NCBI RefSeq assembly: GCF_014302995.1
Contig: NZ_CP060295.1
Location: forward strand, 2,719,501 to 2,783,500
Source of the DNA: Variovorax sp. PAMC26660
GTDB taxonomy: Bacteria > Pseudomonadota > Gammaproteobacteria > Burkholderiales > Burkholderiaceae_C
Direction of reading: 5' to 3'
DNA: 64,000 bases
In this document: piece after piece, positions 44,399 to 53,800 of the stretch
Layout: every line of letters starts with the position of its first letter
How positions within the stretch are numbered: position 1 is the first letter of the stretch
Notes under the pieces: generated by a model
What the model saw: the letters and a program-made list of their open reading frames with translations, nothing else
What the model was told of the DNA's origin: nothing
Databases searched by the model: none
Translations under genes and position numbers: made by a program

Positions 44399-44854
44399 CT
44401 ATCCCCCGATGTGCATCGTGAACGCCGGTCCGCTGTTGAGCACGCATTGGCCGCTGCCCAACGTGGCCGAGTTCATCGTGTACTGGCAACTCAGGTTGCC
44501 GCCGCGGCTGCCGGTGGCATTCGCCACGCCGGTCCCCCGCGAGCCGGCGACCCGGGTTGCCTCTCCCTGAAACTGTTCTCCACCGATCTGCGCATTGAAG
44601 TGGCCGCGCCCGTTCAAGTCGCTGGTCACCGTGCCGCCGATCGTCCCGTAGCGTGCCGCTTCTGCGTTGGACGGATAGAGCCGTGCGCTGAAGGTCTGTG
44701 CCACCGGCACCGGTGCCACCGCATAGCTTTGCGACGACGGCATGTTGGGCGCTGGCTGCCCCAGCGGCACCACGTAGCAACCGCTGAGTGCGGCGGCTGT
44801 GAGCGTGGCGACAAGGGTGAGACGGACGAGGGTGACGGAACGCGGAATGGTCAT
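44399..44854 (-). CDS. Small lipoprotein, unrecognised
   Basis: The protein has 151 residues. The signal peptide ends in ALSGCYVVP (lipobox LSGC). The mature part has a Gly/Thr-rich strand domain (GTIGGTVTSDLNGRGHFNAQ) and two further cysteines (LSCQYTMN, GQCVLNSGP) that could pair. Looks like an outer-membrane-linked beta-sandwich; function unknown. Confidence 0.8.
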   Translation of the reverse strand: MTIPRSVTLVRLTLVATLTAAALSGCYVVPLGQPAPNMPSSQSYAVAPVPVAQTFSARLYPSNAEAARYGTIGGTVTSDLNGRGHFNAQIGGEQFQGEATRVAGSRGTGVANATGSRGGNLSCQYTMNSATLGSGQCVLNSGPAFTMHIGG

Positions 44855-45029
44855 ACGCTTTTCAGTGGCCCGGGCTGATGCCCGTGAAGCGAAATGTGCC
44901 CGGTGCGACCTTCGCGCCCTGCGCTTTTCGCGATGAGTACCGCGCCGCGCGCCCGGAAGTAGCCACGGCCGCTACTGCGGCATGCGAAGCCGGGCGGCAG
45001 AATCGCGCTCCCACGTTCACAGGCCGCCA

Positions 45030-45419
45030 ATGAAATCGACGCCTCTTCCCATTGCCGCAGTCATGGTCCACGTCGCCGATGCCGAGGCGGCGCTTCGTTG
45101 GTACGAGCGCGCCTTTCCGGATGCCGTGCGGGTGTCGATCGGCACGCCGGCCTTCGAGTGCCTGTCGCTCTTCGGCGTGCTGCTGGAGATCGTTCCGGCG
45201 GAAGAGAAAGTCGGCTCCGGCGCCTTCGGTTCGGTCGTGTACTGGAACGTCGAGAGCTTCGAGGCGGCCCTGGGTCATTTCCAGTCGCTGGGCGCGACGC
45301 TGTACCGCGGCCCAATGCAGATCGAGGGCGAGGAGCGCATGTGCCAGGTGCGCGACCCGTGGGGAAACTGCATTGGCCTGCGGGGCCCATCCAGCGGGCG
45401 GCGACAATGCGCGCCATGA
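45030..45419 (+). CDS. VOC-family (glyoxalase/bleomycin-resistance-like) protein
   Basis: The protein has 129 residues. One VOC module pair: VMVHVADAEAALRWYERAFP, LLEIVPAEEKVGSGAFGSVV and CQVRDPWGNCIGLRGP. Usual VOC metal ligands are only partly evident. Substrate unknown. Its stop overlaps the next gene's start. Confidence 0.82.
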   Translation: MKSTPLPIAAVMVHVADAEAALRWYERAFPDAVRVSIGTPAFECLSLFGVLLEIVPAEEKVGSGAFGSVVYWNVESFEAALGHFQSLGATLYRGPMQIEGEERMCQVRDPWGNCIGLRGPSSGRRQCAP

Positions 45420-45838
45420 ATTTTCAGAAATTGCTGGTGCCCGTGGGCGCCATCCTCCTTCTTGGTCTGGCCTGGCGCACTGGTGGCTGGGGTGGTGTTG
45501 CACTGGCCGGCGGCGCGATCGTGATGTTCCTGCTGCTGCATTTCAACCGCGCGATGCAGGTGCTCAAGCGGGCGGCCGAGCGGCCAGTGGGCTATGTCGG
45601 CAGCGCCGTGATGCTCAATGCCAAGCTCAAGCCGGGCGCGACGCTGATGCACGTCATCGCGATGACGCGCGCCCTCGGCGAGCTGCGTTCGCCCAAGGAC
45701 GAGCAGCCCGAGCTGTACCGCTGGACCGACGGCGGCGGCTCCTACGTCGATGCCGTGTTCAACGGCGGCAAGTTGCAAAGCTGGGAAATGACGCGCCCGG
45801 AAACGCCGCTCGAAGAAGACAACACCCCCGCGAACTGA
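45416..45838 (+). CDS. Small membrane-anchored conserved protein
   Basis: The protein has 140 residues from ATG 45416 (ATGA overlap with the VOC gene; ATG 45407 is the alternative). Two N-terminal helices (LLVPVGAILLLGLAWRTGGW and VALAGGAIVMFLLLHF) precede a cytoplasmic domain with VGSAVMLNAKLKPGATLMHV and LYRWTDGGGSYVDAVFNGGK. Occurs in related genomes as an uncharacterised protein; no role known. Confidence 0.8.
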   Translation: MNFQKLLVPVGAILLLGLAWRTGGWGGVALAGGAIVMFLLLHFNRAMQVLKRAAERPVGYVGSAVMLNAKLKPGATLMHVIAMTRALGELRSPKDEQPELYRWTDGGGSYVDAVFNGGKLQSWEMTRPETPLEEDNTPAN

Positions 45839-45845
45839 TCGGGCA

Positions 45846-46790
45846 TCAGCCCGCGCCCGCCTTGCGGCGCGGCTGGCGCCACGGCGGATTTGCCTTGGCG
45901 TGGTGGCGCGCTTCTTTCACGAACTCGGCGCACATGTGCGTCATCAGGTCGGCCGAACGGTAGACCAGGAACACACCGAAGTCCGGCACCTCGTCGGTGA
46001 TCGGCAGCCGTTCGAGCAGGCCGGGCTGCAGCCGCAGCGGCCCCGCGCCGTGGAACACGAAGTCCGACCACATGCTGACCAGGTCGGTCTGCGTGGCCAG
46101 CTGCAGGCCCAGCAGGTTCGATGCGCTTTGCACCATGCGCCTGGGCATCTCGAGCCCGTGCAGGCGCATCGTGCTCACCAATGGGCTGCCGGCGTCGTCG
46201 ATCGGGTCGAGCACCAGCCAGTCGGCGTCGATCAGCGTGCGCAGCTTGCGCACGCGCCGCAGTGGATGGCCGGCGCGCACCGACAGGTGCATCGCCACCG
46301 AAAACAGCGGCTCCCACTGGAAGGCGCCGGTGCCCGGCCCGTTGCAGGTGGAGATCAGGCCCAGGTCGAGCCGGCCTTCGCGCAGGCCCTCGAAGATCTG
46401 CTGCGGCCGCAGCTCGAAGCCGCGCAGCGCCACATTGGGAAAGCGCTGGCGAAACGATGCCATCGCGTCGGGCAGCGGCCCGCTCGATGCCACGGCGGTG
46501 AAGCCGATGTTGAGCTGCGCCTCGTCATGCCCGCGGATGGCCTCGATGTCTTCGAGCGCGTGCCGCAGTTCCTGCTCGACCAGGCTGGCGCGCTTGACCA
46601 GCGCCACGCCGTAGGCCGTGAGACTCACGCCGCGCGTGGAGCGCAGCATCAGCGTCACGCCGAGTTCGCGCTCCAGTTCGGCGATGGTCTTCGACAGCGC
46701 CGGTTGCGTGGTGTGCAGGCTGCGCGAGGCCTCGTGGATGCTGCCGTGCTGTGCCACCGCCAGCAGAACGCGCAACTGTTGCAGCTTCAT
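45846..46790 (-). CDS. LysR-family regulator
   Basis: The protein has 314 residues. Helix-turn-helix LQQLRVLLAVAQHGSIHEAS followed by QPALSKTIAELERELGVTLM; the C-terminal sensor begins LNIGFTAVASSGPLPDAMAS. Divergent from the MFS/M20 pair with 217 bp between starts, so it probably controls them. That gap holds only a few AT-rich words (ATCAGCATGAAAATTTGTGAT) that could be its site. Confidence 0.9.
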   Translation of the reverse strand: MKLQQLRVLLAVAQHGSIHEASRSLHTTQPALSKTIAELERELGVTLMLRSTRGVSLTAYGVALVKRASLVEQELRHALEDIEAIRGHDEAQLNIGFTAVASSGPLPDAMASFRQRFPNVALRGFELRPQQIFEGLREGRLDLGLISTCNGPGTGAFQWEPLFSVAMHLSVRAGHPLRRVRKLRTLIDADWLVLDPIDDAGSPLVSTMRLHGLEMPRRMVQSASNLLGLQLATQTDLVSMWSDFVFHGAGPLRLQPGLLERLPITDEVPDFGVFLVYRSADLMTHMCAEFVKEARHHAKANPPWRQPRRKAGAG

Positions 46791-47007
46791 CGTGGTGCGG
46801 TTCTCTCAGAAATGGGGCGACGAATGGAGCGAGAAACGGGGCATCTCGGTAGTTGCCCCGATAGCCGCGCAAGGCCTCTTCTGTCGGGGATTCCATTTGG
46901 TTATCAGCATGAAAATTTGTGATTCTGCGCTGGCGCGCTTTGCCTGAATACTCCGCCGCGAAGGGCCCGACCCGCCGCCCTCGCAACCCCGTTCGTGGAG
47001 ACATTAA

Positions 47008-48339
47008 ATGAGCGAAGCCGCCTTGCCTGCAAGCCCGATCCTGGGCTCTTCTTCGGCGACTGCCGCACCTTCTTCCGATGCCTCGCACGGCAAGGGCAAG
47101 CAGAGCCAGTTCCGCCTGATCGCCGCCTGCTCGCTGGGCAATGCGCTGGAGATGTACGACTTCACCGTCTACAGCTTTTTCGCGCTCTTGATCGGCAAGC
47201 TGTTCTTTCCCTCCGACAGTCCCTACGGCTCGCTGCTGCTCGCGGTGGCCACCTTCGGCATCGGCTTCGTGATGCGGCCGCTGGGCGGCGTGATCATCGG
47301 CAACTACGCCGACCGCAAGGGCCGCAAGGCCGCGATGACCTTGACCATCGGGTTGATGGTGCTCGGCACGCTGTGCATTGCGCTGGCCCCCAGCTATGCG
47401 TCGGCCGGCGTGTTCGGCTCGCTGATGATCCTGGCGGGCCGGCTGTTGCAGGGCTTTTCGCTCGGCGGCGAAGTGGGTGCCGCCACCTCGATGCTGATGG
47501 AAGCCGGCGGCATCAAGGGCCGTGGCTTTCGCGTGAGCTGGCAACTGGCGAGCCAGGGCGTCTCGGCGCTGCTGGGTGCGCTCACCGGCGCCGCGCTGTA
47601 CGCCGCGCTGCCGCAGGCTTCGCTCGAAAGCTGGGGCTGGCGGTTGCCGTTTCTGCTCGGCCTGCTGATCGCGCCGGTGGGCCTGTACATCCGCGCCAAC
47701 CTCGAAGAGACGCACACCGCCGACAGCCATGAATCCAGCCCCGTCGGCCGGCTGCTGCGGGCGCACGGCGGCACGGTGCTCAAGGGCATCTTCGCCACCA
47801 CGGCGGGCACGGCGACCATGTACCTGGTCGTGTTCTTCATGCCGACCTACATGATCCGCGTGCTGCACATGCCTCCTTCGCTGTCGCTGCTCTCGGGCTG
47901 CGTCACCGGCATCACGCTGTTCGTCGTCTCGCTGGTGGCGGGGCGCCTGGCCGACCGGCTGCCCAACCGCAAGCCGCTGGTGATCGGCTCGCTGCTGTTC
48001 AGCGTGATCGCGGTCTACCCGGTGTTCTGGCTCATCAGCCACTACCCGAGCGTGCCGCTGGTGCTGGCGCTGTCGGCGCTGCTCACGGCAAGCGTGAACA
48101 TCGGCACCACGCCCATGTTCCTGATGATGCTGGAGATGCTGCCCATCGGCGTGCGCGCCAGCGGCATCTCGGTGATCTACAGCATCGGCGTGACGGTCTT
48201 CGGCGGCTCCTCGCAGTTCATCGTGACCTGGTTGCTCGCGAAGACGGGCAACCCGATGTCGCCGGCCTTCTACATGATGGTCTGCGGCGTGCTGAGCCTC
48301 GTTGCGCTCCTGGCCATGCGCGAACGCAAGGCCGACTGA
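47008..48339 (+). CDS. MFS transporter, metabolite:H+ symporter type
   Basis: The protein has 443 residues with 12 helices. The start of helix 1 (SLGNALEMYDFTVYSFFALL) and the loop RPLGGVIIGNYADRKGRKAA match the MHS group (ProP/KgtP/citrate symporters). Likely imports an organic or amino acid derivative, perhaps the substrate of the amidohydrolase encoded 38 bp downstream. Confidence 0.9.
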   Translation: MSEAALPASPILGSSSATAAPSSDASHGKGKQSQFRLIAACSLGNALEMYDFTVYSFFALLIGKLFFPSDSPYGSLLLAVATFGIGFVMRPLGGVIIGNYADRKGRKAAMTLTIGLMVLGTLCIALAPSYASAGVFGSLMILAGRLLQGFSLGGEVGAATSMLMEAGGIKGRGFRVSWQLASQGVSALLGALTGAALYAALPQASLESWGWRLPFLLGLLIAPVGLYIRANLEETHTADSHESSPVGRLLRAHGGTVLKGIFATTAGTATMYLVVFFMPTYMIRVLHMPPSLSLLSGCVTGITLFVVSLVAGRLADRLPNRKPLVIGSLLFSVIAVYPVFWLISHYPSVPLVLALSALLTASVNIGTTPMFLMMLEMLPIGVRASGISVIYSIGVTVFGGSSQFIVTWLLAKTGNPMSPAFYMMVCGVLSLVALLAMRERKAD

Positions 48340-48377
48340 ATCTCCTTCCTTCCTACCGAACGAACCGAACGCCCTTC

Positions 48378-49586
48378 ATGACCCGCGAACTCAGCCTCCA
48401 CACGACCAAGCTCCTGTCCCGCCTGCTGCCGCCCGCCGACACGCAAGCCTTCATCGACATCCGCCGCCAGATCCACGCCAACCCCGAACTCGGTTTCGAG
48501 GTGAACGCCACCAGCACGCTGGTGGCCAACCTGCTGCGCGAATGGGGCTACGACGTGCACACCGGCATCGGCAAGACCGGCATCGTGGCGCAGCTCAAGC
48601 TGGGCAACGGCACGCGCCGGCTGGGCATTCGCGCCGACATGGACGCGCTGCCCATCGTCGAGGCCACGGGCCTGCCCTATGCGAGCCGCAACCCCGGCCG
48701 CATGCATGCCTGCGGTCACGACGGCCACACGGCGATCCTGCTGGCGGCCGCGAAGGCGCTCGCACGCACGCGTGACTTCGACGGCACGCTGAACCTGATC
48801 TTCCAGCCCGATGAAGAAAACCTCTGCGGCGCGCGCGCGATGATCGAAGACGGCCTGTTCGAGCGCTTCCCCTGCGATGCGGTGTACGCGCTGCACAACG
48901 CGCCGGGCGTGCCGTTGGGCACGGCGCTTGTGGTGGCGGGGCCGGTCACGCTGTCGTCCGATGTGGCCGACGTCACGATCAAGGGCGTAGGCGGCCATGG
49001 CGCGATGCCGCATCGCGCACGCGATCCTGTCGCCGCGGCGGCTGCGGTGGTGACGGCGTTGCAGACCGTGGTGGCACGCAATGTGGCGCCCGACGACACG
49101 GCGGTGGTGTCGGTCGGCTTCATCCGCGGCGGTGCCACGCACAACGTGATTCCGCAGTCGGTGACGCTCGGCCTCAACGTGCGCGCGGCACGGCCCGAGA
49201 CGCGCGCGCTGGTCGAGCAACGCATTCGCGAGATCGTGAGCTTCACCGCGCAGGCACATGGCGTGGAAGCCGAGATCGACTATCGCCAGTTGGTGCCGCC
49301 GGTGGTCAACACCGTGGCGGAAACGCAGTTGATGGCACAGGTCTGCACTGAGCTGGTCGGCGAGGCGAACGTCGTCACGCAAGTGCCCAAGGGCTTTGCG
49401 GGCAGCGAAGACTTCGCGTGGATGCTCGCCGCGTTGCCGGGCTGCTATCTGCTGCTCGGCAACGGGGAGGGCGAGTTCGGGGGCTGCATGGTGCACAACC
49501 CCGGGTACGACTTCAACGACCAGGTGCTGCCGCTGGGGGCCGCCTGCTGGGTCCGCCTGGCGCAGACCTACCTGGCGAAGACATGA
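48378..49586 (+). CDS. M20-family amidohydrolase
   Basis: The protein has 402 residues. M20D motifs: IRRQIHANPELGFE, GIRADMDALPIVEATGLPYA, MHACGHDGHTAILLAAAKAL, FQPDEENLCGARAMIEDGLF and FAGSEDFAWML. These are hippurate- or N-acyl-amino-acid hydrolases with a di-metal site. Co-transcribed with the MFS gene. The stop overlaps the first base of a dispersed repeat. Confidence 0.92.
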   Translation: MTRELSLHTTKLLSRLLPPADTQAFIDIRRQIHANPELGFEVNATSTLVANLLREWGYDVHTGIGKTGIVAQLKLGNGTRRLGIRADMDALPIVEATGLPYASRNPGRMHACGHDGHTAILLAAAKALARTRDFDGTLNLIFQPDEENLCGARAMIEDGLFERFPCDAVYALHNAPGVPLGTALVVAGPVTLSSDVADVTIKGVGGHGAMPHRARDPVAAAAAVVTALQTVVARNVAPDDTAVVSVGFIRGGATHNVIPQSVTLGLNVRAARPETRALVEQRIREIVSFTAQAHGVEAEIDYRQLVPPVVNTVAETQLMAQVCTELVGEANVVTQVPKGFAGSEDFAWMLAALPGCYLLLGNGEGEFGGCMVHNPGYDFNDQVLPLGAACWVRLAQTYLAKT

Positions 49587-49691
49587 ATAAACCTACTGCG
49601 CAACCCGATCTCGCATCTGCGGTCCTCACCGTACGCGAGTACGGTTCCGGTCCTCGACGCAAGCTCGGGCTGCTCGCTACGGTTTCTTCAC
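49583..49691. repeat. 110-bp dispersed repeat, copy 2
   Basis: Begins ATGAATAAACCTACTGCGC at the amidohydrolase stop and matches 15011-15120 throughout, with hairpin CCGTAC-GCGA-GTACGG. It ends just before the rdgC stop region. Both copies lie directly behind the stop codon of a plus-strand gene, as expected of an element that targets or acts at 3' ends. Confidence 0.8.
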
Positions 49692-49707
49692 GTCTTCGGC
49701 ACGCCTT

Positions 49708-50715
49708 TTAGAACGGCGCGTCTTCTTCTGCCTCGACGGCATCGGTCGGGGTTGTGGTGGTCGGCTTGGCCGCTGCAGCAACAGGCTTCGGTGCTTCGTC
49801 AGGCAGCGCGGCCGAGAACGCCGCTTCGCCACCCAGTGCATCCAGCAGCGCCGGCACCATCTGCCCCAGCTCGCCCGTGGCAATCGCCACGTCGGCGTCG
49901 AAGTTGTCTTCCTTCTTGCCGCCCGCGGCGCCGTCGCCCGTGCCTTCGAGGAACACGATCTTGCGGATCAGCATGCCCTGCGTCAGCTCGAAGGACACGC
50001 GGTCGTCCCAGGTCATGGCCAGGCGCGTGGGGCGCTTGCCGTCGGTGATGTGCTGCTTGACTTCCTCGATGTCCAGCGGGTGCTTGGCGTAGCGCACCAC
50101 GGCTTTCGATTCGTCCGAAGCCTTCAGCTCGCACTCGCGGTCGATGGTGAAGCCGGCCGGCGGCTCCTGCGTCAGCAGCCATTCGGCCATGGCGGCGGCC
50201 GGTTCGATCTGCGTGTTGATGAGGCTCACGGCAAAGCCGTCGAGCGACTTCACGAGGCTGGTGACCACTTCGTCGGCGCGCGCCGCATTGGCGCTGTTGA
50301 TGACGAGGCGGCGCTCGGCCTGGTCGATCCACACCGCCACGCGCGCATTGCGCGTGAAGGCCATCGGCAGCAGCTCCAGGGTGATGTCTTCCTTGAGCTC
50401 TTTCTTTTCCTTCTTGCCGGGCTTGCGGCCGGTGGTGGCCTCGATCTGCGCGCAGCGCTCGTCGAGCTTGCGGCGCACCACGGAGCCGGGGAGCGTCTTG
50501 CTCTCGATCATGTACTCGACCAGCCACTGGCCGTCGATGGATTCGACCAACGGGCCGTTGGCCTCGCCGCGGGGCTCGGACCAGCCGGCGGATTTTTCCT
50601 GCGAAGGGGTGCAAGGCTCGAAGCGCTGCTTGCCGAGCCCTTCTTCTGCCTCGGTCAGTGTTTGGGACCAGGCAGGTTCGATGCGATAGACGATGACGTT
50701 CTTGAATACGGACAC
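49708..50715 (-). CDS. rdgC: Recombination-associated protein RdgC
   Basis: The protein has 335 residues. Starts MSVFKNVIVYRIEPAWSQTL and carries the RdgC core (DGQWLVEYMIESKTLPGSVV, ITLELLPMAFTRNARVAVWI). RdgC forms a DNA ring that limits RecA. The C-terminus is a low-complexity Ala/Thr/Glu tail longer than in E. coli. Divergent from ilvE. Confidence 0.95.
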   Translation of the reverse strand: MSVFKNVIVYRIEPAWSQTLTEAEEGLGKQRFEPCTPSQEKSAGWSEPRGEANGPLVESIDGQWLVEYMIESKTLPGSVVRRKLDERCAQIEATTGRKPGKKEKKELKEDITLELLPMAFTRNARVAVWIDQAERRLVINSANAARADEVVTSLVKSLDGFAVSLINTQIEPAAAMAEWLLTQEPPAGFTIDRECELKASDESKAVVRYAKHPLDIEEVKQHITDGKRPTRLAMTWDDRVSFELTQGMLIRKIVFLEGTGDGAAGGKKEDNFDADVAIATGELGQMVPALLDALGGEAAFSAALPDEAPKPVAAAAKPTTTTPTDAVEAEEDAPF

Positions 50716-50833
50716 GGGAACCCTTTTTCCACTGGTTTGGACAACCGGCCATTGTCAGGCACCTCCATCCGGGCTCGGCCGTAAAATCGAAAGCTTTTGC
50801 GACTTCCCCCATCGCTCCCAAAGGAATCAGGAA

Positions 50834-51787
50834 ATGAGCTCGATCCCCCCCTCGCTGGACGACCGTGACGGCAAGATCTGGATGGATGGCGAACTCGTGG
50901 ACTGGCGCGACGCCAAGATCCACGTGCTCAGCCACACGCTGCATTACGGCTGCGGCGCCTTCGAGGGCGTACGCGCCTACAAGACAGCGGACGGCGGCAC
51001 GTCCATCTTTCGCCTGGCCGAGCACACCGAGCGCCTGTTCAACAGCGCCAAGATCCTGCGCATGAAGATCCCCTTCACGCACGAACAGCTCAACGAAGCC
51101 CAGAAACAGGTGGTTCGCGAGAACAAGCTCGAAAGCTGCTACCTGCGCCCCCTCATCTGGATCGGCTCTGAAAAGCTGGGCGTGAGCCCCAAGGGCAACA
51201 AGATCCACGCCATGGTCGCGGCCTGGTCCTGGGGCGCCTACCTGGGCGAAGAAGGCATGAAGCGCGGCATCCGCGTGAAGACGTCCAGTTACACCCGCCA
51301 CCACGTCAACATCACGATGACGCAGGCCAAGACGGTGAGCAACTACACCAACTCGATCCTGGCCAACATGGAAGCGCTGGACGACGGCTACGACGAAGCG
51401 CTGCTGCTCGACGCGAGCGGCTTCGTCTCCGAAGGTGCGGGCGAGAACATCTTCGTGGTCAAGGGCGGCGTGGTCTACACGCCCGACCTGTCGGCCGGCG
51501 CCCTGAACGGCATCACGCGCAACACCATCCTGCACATCTGCAAGGACCTGGGGCTCGAGCTCGTGCAAAAGCGCATCACACGCGACGAGGTCTACATCGC
51601 CGACGAGGCCTTCTTCACCGGCACCGCCGCTGAAGTAACGCCCATCCGCGAACTCGACCGCATCGAGATCGGCAACCGGGGCGATGGCGGCTCGCGCGGC
51701 CCGATCACCGAAAAAATCCAGTCTGCCTTCTTCGACATCGTGAACGGCAAGAATCCCAAGTACGCCCACTGGCTCACGAAAGTCTGA
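50834..51787 (+). CDS. ilvE: Branched-chain amino acid aminotransferase
   Basis: The protein has 317 residues. Fold-type IV PLP enzyme: HVLSHTLHYGCGAFEGVRAY, PLP Lys in MTQAKTVSNYTNSI, and DEALLLDASGFVSEGAGENI. Makes Leu, Ile and Val from their keto acids. AGGAA precedes ATG 50834. Followed 5 bp later by a zinc-finger gene. Confidence 0.95.
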   Translation: MSSIPPSLDDRDGKIWMDGELVDWRDAKIHVLSHTLHYGCGAFEGVRAYKTADGGTSIFRLAEHTERLFNSAKILRMKIPFTHEQLNEAQKQVVRENKLESCYLRPLIWIGSEKLGVSPKGNKIHAMVAAWSWGAYLGEEGMKRGIRVKTSSYTRHHVNITMTQAKTVSNYTNSILANMEALDDGYDEALLLDASGFVSEGAGENIFVVKGGVVYTPDLSAGALNGITRNTILHICKDLGLELVQKRITRDEVYIADEAFFTGTAAEVTPIRELDRIEIGNRGDGGSRGPITEKIQSAFFDIVNGKNPKYAHWLTKV

Positions 51788-51792
51788 ACCCC

Positions 51793-52002
51793 ATGTCTAC
51801 CAATGCAGTCGTCGAACTCCTGGCCAAGGAGCTCAACCATCAGGGCGGCGTGTTCTGCCCCAACCCCAAGGCGGACATGCAGCTCTGGGACAACCACCCG
51901 AAGGTTTACCTGGACGTGGCGCGCACCGGCGAAGCCAAGTGCCCGTACTGCGGCACCTTGTACCGGCTGAAGGCCGGCGAAACGGTTTCGGCGCGGCATT
52001 GA
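51793..52002 (+). CDS. CHCC-type zinc-finger domain protein
   Basis: The protein has 69 residues. The zf-CHCC pattern CPNPKADMQLWDNHPKVYLD followed by GEAKCPYCGTLYRL places one zinc between Cys, His and two Cys. Bacterial relatives resemble the complex I accessory subunit NDUFS6. Usually found beside ilvE in Burkholderiales; role unknown. Confidence 0.9.
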   Translation: MSTNAVVELLAKELNHQGGVFCPNPKADMQLWDNHPKVYLDVARTGEAKCPYCGTLYRLKAGETVSARH

Positions 52003-52003
52003 C

Positions 52004-52420
52004 ATGACGCTGCGGGGCCTCCTGTGCCGCTTTGCGGCGGCCTACGTGGTCCTGCTGGTCGTCGTCGCCGTGGTGCTGAACCTGGCGGGCGCCAGTTCCC
52101 ACACGAGCGGCAACGTGGCCGCCTTGCTGGCCGCCGTGACCTGGGTGTGCATGGATTTCGCCAAGAAGAACGGCCGCTACTTCATGCCCGAAGAAAAGAA
52201 ACGCGCCGTCCTGGGCATGCTGGTCATCGACCTGGCCATGCAGGCGGCAGTGACCGTGGCCGCCGGCCCGCTCTCGGGCGTGCCGGCCCTGTCTCTCGGG
52301 CCGACAGCGCTGGTGCTGCTTTTCGTCGGCGTGCTGCACGCGGCGGTGATCTGGTTCTTCGTCGGCTTCGCTGGCAAGCAGCACGCGGCGGCCGAGGCCA
52401 GGCGCAACAAGAACGGTTGA
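52004..52420 (+). CDS. ABZJ_00895-type membrane protein
   Basis: The protein has 138 residues with four helices (AAYVVLLVVVAVVLNLAG; VAALLAAVTWVCMDFAKKNG; VLGMLVIDLAMQAAVTVAAG; LVLLFVGVLHAAVIWFFVGF). The GRYFMPEEKKRAVL loop is characteristic of this uncharacterised family. It starts 1 bp after the preceding stop, so it is in the ilvE operon. Confidence 0.78.
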   Translation: MTLRGLLCRFAAAYVVLLVVVAVVLNLAGASSHTSGNVAALLAAVTWVCMDFAKKNGRYFMPEEKKRAVLGMLVIDLAMQAAVTVAAGPLSGVPALSLGPTALVLLFVGVLHAAVIWFFVGFAGKQHAAAEARRNKNG

Positions 52421-52482
52421 GTCAGTGCGCGGCGTGTGCGCCGATCACGCCCTGTTGCAGCAGCCGGCGCAGGCGATTTCTC

Positions 52483-53733
52483 TCAGGCCTGTTGTGCTGC
52501 AAGCGCCGGTTTTCCTGGCCACGGCCACAGGTCGCGCCAGGGCGCCGGGTCTTTCGATTCCAGCGCCAGCCGCAGGTAGACCTGCGAGATCCACAGCAGT
52601 GCCAGGCCGATCTGCGCATCGCGCAGCGCCGAGTTCACGCTCGATGCGATCAGCGCGATCAGCGTGGCCGCCAGCGCGTAGCGGCCCGCGATGTCGGGCC
52701 GTTTCCAAGCCTGCCAGACCGCGCCGGCCATGATGACCAGCAGGCTCAGCAAGGCCGGCAGTCCGCCCTGCGAGCCGACCCACAGGAAGTCGTTGTGCGG
52801 CATGTTCGAGTCGGCAAACAGCTCCGGGCCGCGCTTGTGCCATTGCTCGGTCCAGCCGCCGATGCCCCAGCCGGTGAGCGGCCGGTCGGCGATCATGAGG
52901 CCGGTGTCGCGGTACATGTAGTAGCGGATGACCCAGCTGCCCTTGAAGACGGCGCCGGCCTCCGCCTTCTCGAGTTCCTGCACGCCGGTCTCGACCTTTT
53001 GCTGCAGTTGCGGCAACTGGTAGAGCCCGGCACCGAGCACCACGGTTCCCAGCACCAGCGAGCCCACCAGCATCTTCAGGTGATTGCGCCACTGGTGGAT
53101 GCACACGGCCGGAATCACCAGCAACAGCGCGAGCACCGAGGTGCGCGAGGTCAGCGGCAGCGCCACCACCAGGCCCAGCCCGAGCATCAGCACGAAGGCG
53201 GGAATGGCACGCAGCGGCTTGTGCGCGGCGATCTGCGCAATGCCCCACACGGCGGCCGTGGACGCGACCACGCTGAACAGCAGTGCATTGCTGATCGACT
53301 TGTTGCCCACTTCCATGACCACCGCGCGCAGCGGCGACCAGATCGGAAAGCCGATGGCGTAATAGAGCACGATCAGCAAAATGTTCAGCGCCGCGATCAG
53401 CAGGAAGCCGCGCAGCGCCCATATCGCTTCCTCGCGCGTGAGCGCCATCGCCATCAATATCGTGAGGCCGATGCGCACCCCGTGGAACAGGTTGGAGCCG
53501 GTTTCGGGATAGTGCCGCCCGAAGGCCAGCACGAGGAGGGTCCAGGCCAGGTAGGCCATCACCGGCCACCACAGCGGGTTGGCGCGCAGCCGCGTGATGC
53601 GTTCGCGCGTGTCGCCGGCCAGCATCAGCGTGAGCAGAAGAAGAATGGCCGACAGGTAGGTGACGCCGACCGGCATGAACACCACCAGCCCCCAGAACAT
53701 GGCCGCGGGCCGAACGATGTGCGATCTCTGCAT
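52483..53733 (-). CDS. O-antigen ligase-family membrane protein
   Basis: The protein has 416 residues with about ten helices and the large periplasmic loop typical of Wzy/WaaL enzymes. The PHNDFLWVGSQGGLPALL segment is the HNxxL-type motif, and TSRTSVLALLLV the conserved Arg loop. Either ligates O-antigen to lipid A-core or polymerises a glycan; no LPS gene is near to help decide. Confidence 0.85.
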   Translation of the reverse strand: MQRSHIVRPAAMFWGLVVFMPVGVTYLSAILLLLTLMLAGDTRERITRLRANPLWWPVMAYLAWTLLVLAFGRHYPETGSNLFHGVRIGLTILMAMALTREEAIWALRGFLLIAALNILLIVLYYAIGFPIWSPLRAVVMEVGNKSISNALLFSVVASTAAVWGIAQIAAHKPLRAIPAFVLMLGLGLVVALPLTSRTSVLALLLVIPAVCIHQWRNHLKMLVGSLVLGTVVLGAGLYQLPQLQQKVETGVQELEKAEAGAVFKGSWVIRYYMYRDTGLMIADRPLTGWGIGGWTEQWHKRGPELFADSNMPHNDFLWVGSQGGLPALLSLLVIMAGAVWQAWKRPDIAGRYALAATLIALIASSVNSALRDAQIGLALLWISQVYLRLALESKDPAPWRDLWPWPGKPALAAQQA

Positions 53734-53800
53734 AGGGGCGGGATTTTAGGTTGGGCTCAATGACCCAAGCTGACTACGCCCACGCAGCCGCGGGGTGCTC

